NCBI GenBank assembly: GCA_002701845.1
Contig: NZXG01000048.1
Location: forward strand, 97,171-161,170
DNA length: 64,000 nt
Direction of reading: 5' to 3'
DNA from: Pseudomonadales bacterium
GTDB taxonomy: Bacteria > Pseudomonadota > Gammaproteobacteria > Pseudomonadales > Ketobacteraceae
Positions 9,819 through 18,216 of the stretch are shown here, in pieces. Below the pieces are notes generated by a model. It did no database searches. It was not told the origin of the DNA and saw only the letters and a list, made by a program, of their open reading frames with translations. The position numbers and the translations under genes are program-made. The first letter of the stretch is position 1. Every line of letters starts with the position of its first letter.

Positions 9819-10709
9819 ATGGCGAAGGTTGGATTTATCGGTGTGGGTAACATGGGCGCGCCCATGGCCATTAATCTGGTGAAGGCGGGGCATGACGTGG
9901 TGGCCTACGACCTGATGCCGGAGCTGTTGAAACCCGTGGTGGAGGCCGGTGCCACGGCGGCGGCAAGCCCGAAGCAGGCTGCTGAGGGGGCTGAGTTTCT
10001 GGTGTCCATGCTGCCTTCGGGCCCCATTGTGGAATCTTTATATATTCACGATGAGAAGCTGCTGGATGCCTTGAGTACGGAGACGCTGGTAATCGATTGT
10101 TCCACCATTGCGCCGGAAAACGCAAAAAATCTGGCCACCGCGGCTGGCGAGCGGGGCATCAGCGTGGTGGACGCGCCGGTGTCCGGCGGCGTGGGTGGTG
10201 CCGTGGCGGGTACCCTGACCTTCATTGTGGGGGGGGAGCAGGCGGCCTTTGAACGGGCCCGTCCGCTGCTGGAAAACATGGGTAAAAACGTATTCCACGC
10301 CGGTGCTTCCGGCGCTGGCCAGATGGCCAAGATCTGCAATAACATGCTGTTGGCGGTGCATATGATCGGCACCGCGGAGGCGTTGCAATTGGGTGTGGAC
10401 AATGGTCTGGATCCGAAAGTGCTCTCGGAAATCATGCTGCAGAGTTCAGGCCGCAACTGGTCCCTGGAGGTTTATAATCCGTATCCGGGGGTTCAGGACG
10501 GGGTCCCCGCCAGCAAGGATTACAGCGGCGGGTTCCAGGTGGCGCTGATGAACAAGGATCTGGGGCTGGCGCTGGCGGCGGCGGGCAACAGTCAATCCAC
10601 CGCCCCCATGGGTCACCTGGCCCGCAGCCTGTTTTTGCAGCATCAGCGCAACGGCTGGGCCAAAAAAGATTTCTCCAGTATTCAACAGTGGTTTAACAAA
10701 GAATCCTGA
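9819..10709 (+). CDS. mmsB: 3-hydroxyisobutyrate dehydrogenase
   Basis: This 296-aa NAD-dependent enzyme oxidises 3-hydroxyisobutyrate to methylmalonate semialdehyde, the substrate of MmsA. It shows the N-terminal Rossmann motif GFIGVGNMGAPMAINLVKAGHDVVAYD, the substrate-binding DAPVSGGVGGA, and GAGQMAKICNNML with the catalytic Lys (~170). The ribosome site AAGGAG sits 6 bp before the ATG. The 103-bp gap after the hydrolase gene has a GC-rich imperfect palindrome near 9730-9745 but no T-run, so it is more likely an internal spacer than the operon end. Confidence 0.96.
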   Translation: MAKVGFIGVGNMGAPMAINLVKAGHDVVAYDLMPELLKPVVEAGATAAASPKQAAEGAEFLVSMLPSGPIVESLYIHDEKLLDALSTETLVIDCSTIAPENAKNLATAAGERGISVVDAPVSGGVGGAVAGTLTFIVGGEQAAFERARPLLENMGKNVFHAGASGAGQMAKICNNMLLAVHMIGTAEALQLGVDNGLDPKVLSEIMLQSSGRNWSLEVYNPYPGVQDGVPASKDYSGGFQVALMNKDLGLALAAAGNSQSTAPMGHLARSLFLQHQRNGWAKKDFSSIQQWFNKES

Positions 10710-10732
10710 CAGCCGGCAGCCGCCCGGCCCGC

Positions 10733-11584
10733 TCAGCTGTTCTGCAGCATGGCCATGGCGGCTTCCATTTCCGCGTTCAGGTCCTCGTCCTCATTGTCCC
10801 CAATGTTGGGGTCCAGCCCCACCCGTTGAAACGCGGTGACGTCGTGCCAGTTTAGCTTGGTGATGTAGGGGTGATCGGGCTTGTTCATATAGGTCTGCAG
10901 GTTCGCCACCATCACAATGTCCACGTAGTCCGGTTGCTCCTGCTGGGTGTCGCGGTTGAACTTGCGGTAGTAACCCGGCACTTCCACCAGTTCGGTTGGG
11001 AATTCCCAGGATTTCAGAATTTTCACTCCCACCTTGGGGTGGATGGAGTGGATCACTTTCTGCAGGGTGATCGGGTCATTGAGCCGATCCGACTCCTCTG
11101 CGTAGGTCAGAATCGGCAATACACCGATTTCGTGGACCAGCCCCGCCAGGGTGGCCTGATCCGGCTTCAGCCGGGTGTAGTGCTTGCAGATCACATTGGC
11201 GATACCCGCCACCTCGGTGCTGTGATGCCAGGAGCGGCGCATGGTTTTATCGATCAGGTCGGAGGTGGCCTGGAACATCTGCTCCATAGCCAGCCCGGTC
11301 ACCAGATTGGAAATGCAGGTGATACCCAGCCGCGCAATGGCCATCTGCACATCCTCGATTTCCTTGGCACCGCGCATAATCGGGCTGTTGGCCACCTTGA
11401 TAATGCGGGCGGTCATGGCGGCATCATTATTGATGACCTTGGCCAGATCGGCGGCAGAGGCGTTGGGGTCCTCGGCGGTCTCCCGGGCCCGCAGAGCCAC
11501 CTCCGGCAGAGTGGGTAACACCAGTTTGTCGTTATCAATCAGCTCGTTGATTTCCTGCAGAGTGACTTCTTCCACGCTCGCCAT
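10733..11584 (-). CDS. HDOD-domain protein
   Basis: This 283-aa protein is built of a single HDOD domain (LPTLPEVALRARETAEDPNASAADLAKVINNDAAMTARIIKVANSP ... GLVHEIGVLPILTYAEE). HDOD proteins are HD-related, usually lacking the catalytic metal site, and act in signalling or output; the substrate here is unknown. The start chosen is ATG 11584 with GGAG 6 bp upstream, in preference to a TTG nine codons earlier. The last ~20 residues are acidic (NIGDNEDEDLNAEMEAAMAM). Confidence 0.85.
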   Translation of the reverse strand: MASVEEVTLQEINELIDNDKLVLPTLPEVALRARETAEDPNASAADLAKVINNDAAMTARIIKVANSPIMRGAKEIEDVQMAIARLGITCISNLVTGLAMEQMFQATSDLIDKTMRRSWHHSTEVAGIANVICKHYTRLKPDQATLAGLVHEIGVLPILTYAEESDRLNDPITLQKVIHSIHPKVGVKILKSWEFPTELVEVPGYYRKFNRDTQQEQPDYVDIVMVANLQTYMNKPDHPYITKLNWHDVTAFQRVGLDPNIGDNEDEDLNAEMEAAMAMLQNS

Positions 11585-11629
11585 CAGCAGCTCCACTTCC
11601 CGTGCAAACAAAGAATTTAATTGGCTTCT

Positions 11630-12604
11630 TTAAGTTATAGCATAGGGCAGGGGAAGCACCCGGATTTTAGCCTCATCGTTGCTGTTTAGACGCAGATCGC
11701 CGTTCTCGGCGTCTTCGATTTTTAACGTGCTAAGCACATTGAATGTGGTCTCGCTCACTCTGGCCACCTCCAGCACCGTGCCCTGGCCGCCGGCACCCGT
11801 GATTTTGGCGCCAATGGCCAACGGCCCGCCGCCCCGGACCTCCAAGGCGAAGGTGCGTACTTTGGTCTGGCCGCGATAATGAATCCGGGCCACGATTTCC
11901 TGGCCCTTGTAACAGCCTTTTTTGAAATTCACCCCCTCGATCAGGTCATAGTTCAACTCCTGGGGAATCCACTGTTCGGTCTGGGCCTGATAGATCTGGG
12001 CAATGCCCAGCCGGATTCGGTTCAGGCGCCAGGCATTGTCCCCCACCACCGGAATCCGCCGGGTGGAGAGCAGCTCCAGGGCCAGTCGGGCGGACCCCTC
12101 CGGGATCAGTGCCAGCCACCCCAGGTGGGGGATATGAAAACACTCAGCCCCGACGATGTCACCAACCCGGTCGGCGCTGGTGGTCAGGTCGTCGCCAGCG
12201 GTGAAACCCAGTACCAGCAGCTCCTGGGCGGCGCTGATGTCCACTTTGGAAAACATGGCGAATTTGCCCAGGGCATCGATGGTGGGCTGCTGCTGATCCC
12301 GTGGCAACAGCAGCAGCAGGTCGTCCCCCTGGCGGCCGCAGATAAAGGTGGCCTGGGCCCGCCCCTTGAGATTGCAATGGGCTCCCAACAGCCCCTGGCC
12401 CGGTGCCAGCTGGTTGATATCACAGGTCACCTGACCCTGCAGAAAATCCGCCGCGTCCGGCCCGGATAGCCGGATCACCGCCAGGTGGTCCACCAGGGCG
12501 GCACAGGGTGTTCCCGCCTGCAACAGGGCGGCTTCCGAATCCAGGGGCTTGATATGAATACCCCAGGTGGCATCCCGGCTGGCGGTAATCTGATCTGTCC
12601 ACAT
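11630..12604 (-). CDS. ygfZ: YgfZ/GcvT-type folate-binding protein (Fe-S cluster repair / tRNA modification factor)
   Basis: This 324-aa cytoplasmic protein carries the YgfZ signature KGCYKGQEIVARIHYRG, with its conserved Cys, in the C-terminal half, and an N-terminal aminomethyltransferase-like domain (LQGQVTCDINQL). YgfZ supports Fe-S enzymes such as MiaB in a folate-dependent way. It is divergent from sdhE, as in many gammaproteobacteria, which supports the call. Confidence 0.93.
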   Translation of the reverse strand: MWTDQITASRDATWGIHIKPLDSEAALLQAGTPCAALVDHLAVIRLSGPDAADFLQGQVTCDINQLAPGQGLLGAHCNLKGRAQATFICGRQGDDLLLLLPRDQQQPTIDALGKFAMFSKVDISAAQELLVLGFTAGDDLTTSADRVGDIVGAECFHIPHLGWLALIPEGSARLALELLSTRRIPVVGDNAWRLNRIRLGIAQIYQAQTEQWIPQELNYDLIEGVNFKKGCYKGQEIVARIHYRGQTKVRTFALEVRGGGPLAIGAKITGAGGQGTVLEVARVSETTFNVLSTLKIEDAENGDLRLNSNDEAKIRVLPLPYAIT

Positions 12605-12709
12605 GAGTCCTTGCTCCGTACTGCGTTGAGTTCCGTGACTGATCCCTCATCATAAGGCCCGTGGCGGCAAAAGTCAGTGCCGGTGCTGGGGGATCAGTGG
12701 TGGATTCTT

Positions 12710-12715
12710 TATAAT
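12710..12715 (+). promoter_or_regulatory. perfect -10 hexamer (TATAAT) upstream of sdhE
   Basis: A perfect TATAAT lies 52 bp before the sdhE start in the 162-bp ygfZ-sdhE divergent gap. No good -35 hexamer is seen at 16-18 bp spacing. Confidence 0.45.
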
Positions 12716-12766
12716 GCCGGCACCGAGTATCCACCCACCACCATCCGTTACAGGGAGCCCGCAATT

Positions 12767-13033
12767 ATGACCCATCCGTCCGCCAGTGAGCAGGAACACT
12801 ACCGGCGATTGCAATGGCATTGCCGGCGTGGAATCAAGGAAGTGGAGGTGCTGCTGTTGCCGTTTTTTGAGCGCCATTACCGGCAGCTGGGCGCCGCCGA
12901 TCAACGCCTGTTCGAGAAGCTGTTGGAGCAACACGATGTGGAGATGTTCGAGTGGTTTACCCACCGCGCCACCCCGGAGGACCCGGAGCTGGCGCGAATA
13001 GTGGGGATGGTGCTGGGCCGTGTGGAGCCCTGA
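12767..13033 (+). CDS. sdhE: SdhE, succinate dehydrogenase flavinylation factor
   Basis: This 88-aa protein matches the YgfY/SdhE family in length and in the motif CRRGIKEVEVLLLPFFERHY; the RGxxE core is what contacts the FAD-loaded SdhA subunit. The C-terminal EWFTHRATPEDPELARIV is also typical. The start is ATG 12767 with CAGGGAG upstream; the frame is open further but that part is non-conserved. It overlaps the following gene by 14 bp, the same pair (ygfY-ygfX) seen in enterobacteria. Confidence 0.93.
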   Translation: MTHPSASEQEHYRRLQWHCRRGIKEVEVLLLPFFERHYRQLGAADQRLFEKLLEQHDVEMFEWFTHRATPEDPELARIVGMVLGRVEP

Positions 13034-13505
13034 TCTGTCACTGCGGGCGGATCCCGGCTACGGGTTGTTGCTGGTAGCGCTGCATCTGGTGGCCGGTGTG
13101 GCCCTGTGGCAGCTGGCGCCCTGGGGCCTGGCTCTGCTGCCCCTGTTGCTGTTGGGCATGGGGGTGACGGTGGCAAAACACAGTCTGCGGGTGCTGGCCC
13201 GGTCTCCGGTGCGGGTCCGCCTGGGGGTGGATGGCTGGTATCTGCAGGCCCGCAACGGGGCCGCCACCGGCCCCCTGCGGCTGCACAGCGACACCCGGCT
13301 GGGGGTGGGTTTTATTCGGCTCAGTTTTACCGCCGGCGGCTGGCGCCGGCGCCACCTGTTGCTGACCCGAACCATGTTAGGACGGGAGGACTTTCGCCGC
13401 TTGCAGGTGTTTCTGCGCTGGTGTCCTGAGCTGCAGCAGGCCCTCGGCAGTGCCGGTCAGCCGGCATCCGCCGGCTCCTGCTCTGACCAGGCATCGGCCC
13501 CGTAG
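13020..13505 (+). CDS. YgfX-like small inner membrane protein
   Basis: This 161-aa protein has two hydrophobic segments near the N-terminus ([35 protein letters not shown]) and a soluble basic C-terminal part. Its position directly after and overlapping sdhE, its size and topology match the YgfX/CptA family. Some members are reported to affect the cytoskeleton as toxins, but that activity cannot be assumed. It starts with GTG inside the sdhE 3' end and overlaps the convergent nadB by 49 bp. Confidence 0.7.
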   Translation: MWSPDLSLRADPGYGLLLVALHLVAGVALWQLAPWGLALLPLLLLGMGVTVAKHSLRVLARSPVRVRLGVDGWYLQARNGAATGPLRLHSDTRLGVGFIRLSFTAGGWRRRHLLLTRTMLGREDFRRLQVFLRWCPELQQALGSAGQPASAGSCSDQASAP

Positions 13506-15097
13506 TTACCCGGCACCAGAATGGTATCACTGGGGTCCGGCAGAGTATCCGGATAATCCAGGGTGTGGTGCAGGCCCCGGCTTTCCCGCCGTGCCAGGGC
13601 GCAGCGGATAATCAGTTCCGCCACCTGCACCAGATTGCGCAGTTCGATAAGGTCGTTACTGACCCGGAAATTACTGTAGTACTCCAGAATTTCCTGCTTC
13701 AGCAGGTTAACCCGGTGAGTGGCGCGCTGCAGCCGTTTGTTGGAACGCACAATGCCCACGTAGTCCCACATAAACCGGCGCAGTTCATCCCAGTTATGGG
13801 AGATCACCACCGCCTCGTCGGAATCGGTCACCTGACTTTCATCCCAGGGCGGAATATCCGGCAATGGCGGGGCCGTGGGCAACAGGCCGTGGATGTCCCG
13901 GCTGGCGGCGATGGCAAATACCACGCATTCCAGCAGCGAGTTGCTGGCCATGCGGTTGGCCCCGTGCAGGCCGGTGAAGGCGGTTTCGCCAATGGCGTAG
14001 AGCCCCCCCAGGTCCGTACGACCGTTGAGGTCGGTCAGGACTCCGCCGCAGGTGTAGTGAGCCGCCGGCACCACCGGAATGGGCTGGCGGGTGATATCGA
14101 TACCCAGGGCCAGACAGCGCTCATATACCGTGGGGAAGTGCTCGCGGATAAAGTCCGCGGGTTTGTGACTGATATCCAGGTAAAGACAGTCCACCCCCAA
14201 GCGCTTCATTTCATGGTCGATGGCGCGGGCCACAATATCCCGTGGCGCCAGTTCCCCCAGGGGATGAAAGCGATGCATGAAGCGCTCGCCGGCGGGCAGT
14301 TTGAGCTGGCCGCCTTCGCCGCGAATGGCCTCGGTGATCAGAAATGAACGGGCTTCCGGATGATACAGACAGGTGGGATGGAACTGATTGAATTCCAGAT
14401 TGCCCACCCGGCAGCCCGCCCGCCAGGCCATCGCAATCCCGTCGCCGGTGGCCACGTCCGGATTGGAGGTGTAGAGATACGCCTTGCTGGCGCCGCCGGT
14501 GGCCAGCAGCACAAACCGGGCTTCATGCACCTCCACCTCGTTACTTTCGTTATTCAGCACATAGGCGCCGAATACCCGTTTCCCCCGCAGTCCCAGTTTC
14601 TGACTGGTGATCAGGTCAATGGCCACCCGGGACTCGAACAGGCTGACGCTGGCCTGCTGCCGCACCTTGTCGATGAGAGTGCTGGAAATCGCCAGACCGG
14701 TGGCGTCCGCGGCATGAATCACCCGGCGGTGACTGTGGCCGCCCTCCCGGGTCAGGTGATACTCCCCCCGGGCCGGGTCCTGGGAATCGCGGGTGAACCC
14801 CACGCCCTGCTGAATCAGCCAACGGATGGCGTCAGGGCCGTTTTCCACGGTAAATCGCACCGCCTGTTCCCGGCACAGCCCGCCGCCAGCCACCAGCGTG
14901 TCCTGGATGTGGGCCGCCACCGAGTCTCCTTCGTCCAGTACCGCCGCCACGCCGCCCTGGGCGTAATAGGTATTGGCGGCGGTGAGGGAGCCTTTGCTGA
15001 GTACTCCCACTTTACAGAAGGGGGCCAGGTGCAGGGCGGCGGTGAGGCCGGCGGCGCCGCTGCCGATGATAAGAATGTCGTGCTTGAATCTGGTCAT
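13457..15097 (-). CDS. nadB: L-aspartate oxidase
   Basis: This 546-aa FAD enzyme makes iminoaspartate, the first step of de novo NAD synthesis. It has the N-terminal dinucleotide motif [18 protein letters not shown], the [15 protein letters not shown] segment, the [43 protein letters not shown] region and the C-terminal helical domain with RRESRGLH. The start chosen is ATG 15097 ([10 protein letters not shown]), matching the family N-terminus, rather than the open frame to 15166. The adjacent sdhE-nadB-rpoE order is conserved in this group. Confidence 0.96.
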   Translation of the reverse strand: MTRFKHDILIIGSGAAGLTAALHLAPFCKVGVLSKGSLTAANTYYAQGGVAAVLDEGDSVAAHIQDTLVAGGGLCREQAVRFTVENGPDAIRWLIQQGVGFTRDSQDPARGEYHLTREGGHSHRRVIHAADATGLAISSTLIDKVRQQASVSLFESRVAIDLITSQKLGLRGKRVFGAYVLNNESNEVEVHEARFVLLATGGASKAYLYTSNPDVATGDGIAMAWRAGCRVGNLEFNQFHPTCLYHPEARSFLITEAIRGEGGQLKLPAGERFMHRFHPLGELAPRDIVARAIDHEMKRLGVDCLYLDISHKPADFIREHFPTVYERCLALGIDITRQPIPVVPAAHYTCGGVLTDLNGRTDLGGLYAIGETAFTGLHGANRMASNSLLECVVFAIAASRDIHGLLPTAPPLPDIPPWDESQVTDSDEAVVISHNWDELRRFMWDYVGIVRSNKRLQRATHRVNLLKQEILEYYSNFRVSNDLIELRNLVQVAELIIRCALARRESRGLHHTLDYPDTLPDPSDTILVPGNYGADAWSEQEPADAG

Positions 15098-15250
15098 AGG
15101 GGTGACGCGGGCGCCGGCGGCGGCCCGCAACTGTCTCCATGGGTGTATTGCCTGGCCAATCGCCAAAGCCTGCTATTATAACGATTTCCGGCGGTTGGCG
15201 TGAACGCCCACTGGCGCCGGGGCCGATTGTCTGGATAATGCAGCCTGTCC

Positions 15251-15373
15251 ATGATCGAAATCAACGCTTGGCACTACCTGTCGAAGGAACTTCGGGCCGC
15301 CGGGCTTGTCTTTGCTTATATGCTCCCGCAGCCTGAAGTGGGGAGCCTGAATGGGGAGTTTGTAGATGGCTGA
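15251..15373 (+). CDS. 40-codon leader ORF overlapping the start of rpoE (RseD-like position)
   Basis: ATG 15251 opens a 40-codon frame (ending PEVGSLNGEFVDG) whose TGA lies 8 bases inside rpoE, out of frame with it. This is the arrangement of the leader peptide known upstream of E. coli rpoE, where translation is coupled to rpoE. No strong ribosome site precedes the ATG. The candidate sigma-E promoter at 15286 lies inside this frame, so only transcripts from an upstream promoter would contain it. Sequence similarity to the E. coli peptide was not checked. Confidence 0.4.
   Translation: MIEINAWHYLSKELRAAGLVFAYMLPQPEVGSLNGEFVDG
15286..15313 (+). promoter_or_regulatory. candidate sigma-E (AlgU-type) promoter of rpoE
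   Basis: GGAACTT (15286-15292) is a perfect match to the -35 element of extracytoplasmic sigma-E/AlgU promoters, followed after 16 bp by TCTTT (15309-15313), a partial match to the TC-type -10. It would give an autoregulated transcript starting about 45 bp before rpoE, as is common for this operon. Confidence 0.5.
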
Positions 15374-15941
15374 GCGTCATCCCGATCAGCTGTTGGTGGA
15401 ACGTGTACAAAAAGGTGATAAACGGGCCTTTGACTTACTGGTAAAGAAATATCAACACAAGGTGCTGGCGGTGATCAGCCGCTTCGTGCGCGATCCGGAC
15501 GAAGCGATGGACGTGGCTCAGGACGCTTTTGTAAAGGCGTATCGGGCATTGGACCGGTTCCGTGGCGACAGTGCGTTTTATACCTGGATTTATCGCATCG
15601 CCGTGAACACGGCCAAGAATCATCTGGTGTCCAAGGGCCGCCGGCCGCCGGACACCGACGTGGAAGTGAGTGACGCGGAGTACTACAGCGGTGGCGATGC
15701 CTTGCATGAGTCCGCCGATCCGGAAAAGCAGATGATGCGGGATCAGTTGGAGGCGGTGGTGTTCGAGGCATTACGGGAGTTACCGGATGATCTGCGAACC
15801 GCGGTAACGTTACGTGAATTTGATGGTCTGAGTTATGAGGAAATCGCCGAGGTGATGGACTGCCCGGTAGGTACCGTGCGGTCCCGGATCTTCCGGGGTC
15901 GTGAGGCGATTGATAAACGGATTCAGGCGATGCGGGCTTAG
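15366..15941 (+). CDS. rpoE: RNA polymerase sigma factor RpoE (AlgU)
   Basis: This 191-aa ECF sigma factor begins ADRHPDQLLVERVQKGDKRAF-like and contains region 2 (AYRALDRFRGDSAFYTWIYRIAVNTAKNHLVSKGRRPP) and region 4 (LPDDLRTAVTLREFDGLSYEEIAEVMDCPVGTVRSRIFRGREAID), nearly identical in layout to E. coli RpoE and Pseudomonas AlgU. It directs the envelope-stress response. GGGGAG lies 8 bp before the ATG. It heads rpoE-rseA-rseB-rseC; no mucD-type protease gene follows here. Confidence 0.97.
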   Translation: MAERHPDQLLVERVQKGDKRAFDLLVKKYQHKVLAVISRFVRDPDEAMDVAQDAFVKAYRALDRFRGDSAFYTWIYRIAVNTAKNHLVSKGRRPPDTDVEVSDAEYYSGGDALHESADPEKQMMRDQLEAVVFEALRELPDDLRTAVTLREFDGLSYEEIAEVMDCPVGTVRSRIFRGREAIDKRIQAMRA

Positions 15942-15986
15942 GCCGCCGTTCTGAAGATTAAAGCAGGTGACAAGCAGGTTAAAGGT

Positions 15987-16643
15987 GTGAGTATGGGTAG
16001 CAATGACCTGGACAGAAGCGCAGAAGAGCTCTCCGCCCTGATGGATGGCGAGACCAGCGAGCTGGGGCTGCGGCGGGTCCTCAATAATATCGAGCAGGAC
16101 CAGGCTCTGTGCCGCAAGTGGACTCGTTTCCACGTGGCCAGCGCCGTGCTGCGCCGGCAAACCGGCGGTCAGGGGGCCCAGTGGCTGGACTGCGACATTT
16201 CGGCCCGGGTCGGGGCCGCCCTTGCCCGGGAGCCGGCACCGGTGGCGAAAGCCGGGAAATCCAGGGTGGTGGGGCTGCTCAATCGCCCGTTCGCCAACGT
16301 GGCGGTGGCGGCCTCAGTGTCGGCGGCGGTGATCCTGGGCTGGCAGAATTTCCAGTCCGGCTCCAGCGCCTTGCCAGCGGCGGGTACGCCCAGCGTTGCC
16401 ATGGCGCCGGTGGTGGCGGGTAACAGCCCCCTGATGGCCGTATCCCAGGGGGGTGCTGAATCCAGCACCGTATTGCAGCCGGAAATGATCCGCTACAACC
16501 CGGCACTGAAAGATCGGCTCAATGATTACCTGCTCTCCCATTCCTCCAACGCGGCGCTCAACACGGCCACCGGCGTTACCCCCTATGCCCGGGTGGTGAC
16601 AGTGAAGCCGGTGGCCTCCGGATCCGGCGCCGCCGGGCAGTGA
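15987..16643 (+). CDS. rseA: anti-sigma-E factor RseA/MucA
   Basis: This is a 218-aa single-pass inner membrane protein. The cytoplasmic N-terminus (EELSALMDGETSELGLRRVL) binds sigma-E. One membrane helix is seen at about residues 100-117 (VAVAASVSAAVILGW), and a periplasmic tail is rich in Ala/Ser/Val. Regulated proteolysis of this protein would release RpoE. The start may be GTG 15987 or ATG 15993. It is placed right after rpoE and 4 bp before rseB. Confidence 0.92.
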   Translation: MSMGSNDLDRSAEELSALMDGETSELGLRRVLNNIEQDQALCRKWTRFHVASAVLRRQTGGQGAQWLDCDISARVGAALAREPAPVAKAGKSRVVGLLNRPFANVAVAASVSAAVILGWQNFQSGSSALPAAGTPSVAMAPVVAGNSPLMAVSQGGAESSTVLQPEMIRYNPALKDRLNDYLLSHSSNAALNTATGVTPYARVVTVKPVASGSGAAGQ

Positions 16644-16647
16644 GCGC

Positions 16648-17601
16648 ATGAAGCAGTGGTTGCTCTGGACACTGGCGGTGCTGCTGGGCTTCACGGTCCA
16701 GGCGCCAGCGGTCACCGCCGCCGAGGAGTCTCCTGAACACTGGTTGCAAACCATGCTGGCGGCCTCCCGCCAAACCAGTTTCAGTGGCTATTCCGTGCAT
16801 CTCTCTGGCGGTCAATTGAATTCCATGGCGGTCTACCACGCCCCCATCGATGGTGAGGTATGGGAAAGGGTGGTGCACATGAGTGGCGAGCCGGCGGAAA
16901 TTATCCGCAAGGGCCGCCAGGTATACTGCCTGCACCCCAGGCAATCCCGGGGTATGGCGGTGAGCCCGCCACTGGGCCGCTGGGGGGCGTTGGAAGAGAG
17001 CGCCAAAGCGGTGTCCCGATATTATCGGTTCCAGCGGATGGGTGAGGAACGGGTGGCCGGCCGCGACAGCATACGCCTGAACGTAGAACCCCTGGACGAA
17101 CACCGCTACGGTTACAGCCTGTGGCTGGACCGGGAATCCGGGGTCCTGTTGCGGGCCCAGACCGCGGCGGTTGGCGGCATGCCGCTGGAGGTGTTTGAAT
17201 TTGTCAGCATCCAGATGGGTGCCGCCCTCGACAAAGCCAGCTTCGAACCCAGCGCCGGACTGCAGCGGCGGCGGCCTACACGCGGCGATCAGCCACCGCC
17301 GACGCGCTCCCCGGCCCAGCATTGGGGCCCCCAATGGTTGCCGGAGGGTTTTGTGGAGTCTGACCAAGTGGTCCAATTCAGCGGTCAGGGCGACGTCACC
17401 TCCCGGGCCTATACCGATGGCTTGACCTCATTCACGGTGTTTCACGAGCCCGAGTCCGGGGTTGGCTCCAACACCGTGAGCGCCCACGGCGCCACGGTGG
17501 CGGTTCATCGCCAGCTGGCGGATGCCCGTATCACTGTGGTGGGGGAGATTCCAGTGGCCACGGCGGAACGCATTGCCGCCAGCGTAAAGCCCTTGGATTA
17601 A
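16648..17601 (+). CDS. rseB: sigma-E regulatory protein RseB/MucB
   Basis: This 317-aa periplasmic protein has a clear signal peptide (MKQWLLWTLAVLLGFTVQAPAVTAA). The mature part has the lipoprotein-sensor-like domain (WLQTMLAASRQTSFSGYSVHLSGGQLNSMAVYHAPIDGEVWERVV) and a C-terminal domain ending TAERIAASVKPLD. RseB binds the periplasmic part of RseA and protects it from cleavage until lipids/LPS displace it. Confidence 0.92.
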   Translation: MKQWLLWTLAVLLGFTVQAPAVTAAEESPEHWLQTMLAASRQTSFSGYSVHLSGGQLNSMAVYHAPIDGEVWERVVHMSGEPAEIIRKGRQVYCLHPRQSRGMAVSPPLGRWGALEESAKAVSRYYRFQRMGEERVAGRDSIRLNVEPLDEHRYGYSLWLDRESGVLLRAQTAAVGGMPLEVFEFVSIQMGAALDKASFEPSAGLQRRRPTRGDQPPPTRSPAQHWGPQWLPEGFVESDQVVQFSGQGDVTSRAYTDGLTSFTVFHEPESGVGSNTVSAHGATVAVHRQLADARITVVGEIPVATAERIAASVKPLD

Positions 17602-17650
17602 CACGGGCGATTGGCTAAAGTGACAGAATTCCGTTGTTGAGCCTGCCATT

Positions 17651-18109
17651 ATGATTGAAGAGAACGGGCGGGTGGTGGCTGTGAACCCGGGCCTGGCCTG
17701 GGTGGAAACCACCCGTCACTCCGCCTGCGACAGCTGTTCCGCCAAAAGCGGCTGTGGCCACAGTGCCCTGGCCAAACTGGGCCAGAATGCAGTGCATCTG
17801 GAAGCCCGCTGTGACATTGAGGTTACCGTGGGGGATCAGGTGGTGGTAGGGGTGCCCGAGGAAATCATGCTCAAAAGCTCCCTGCTGGCCTATCTAATGC
17901 CGCTGGTGGCGATGCTAATTGCGGTATTGGCGGCGGATTCCCTGTGGCAGCAGGATTTGATCACCGCCCTGGCGGGTCTGTTGGGCCTGGGTGCCGGATT
18001 CGTGGTGCTGCGCTGGCACTTCCACCGCAACCGCCATGACCAGCGCTACCAGCCGGTGGTATTGCGACGGCTGGGCGGGGTCGCCTGCGGTCAGTTTCCA
18101 GCCGCCTGA
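17651..18109 (+). CDS. rseC: RseC/MucC-type redox/membrane protein
   Basis: This 152-aa protein has an N-terminal Cys cluster ([17 protein letters not shown]) typical of RseC and two transmembrane helices ([20 protein letters not shown] and [19 protein letters not shown]). It is the last gene of the sigma-E operon. RseC proteins have been tied to SoxR reduction and sigma-E modulation; the exact role here is inferred from family and position. Confidence 0.88.
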   Translation: MIEENGRVVAVNPGLAWVETTRHSACDSCSAKSGCGHSALAKLGQNAVHLEARCDIEVTVGDQVVVGVPEEIMLKSSLLAYLMPLVAMLIAVLAADSLWQQDLITALAGLLGLGAGFVVLRWHFHRNRHDQRYQPVVLRRLGGVACGQFPAA

Positions 18110-18216
18110 GGCACCGCTCGAGGGCCCCATTCTGCGGATGCAAGTCCGAGCGAAAATCGGTAGAATTGCCGCAGATTTTGTCCCACCCACCCCCGACAGT
18201 GAAGTACCCAGCGCCT

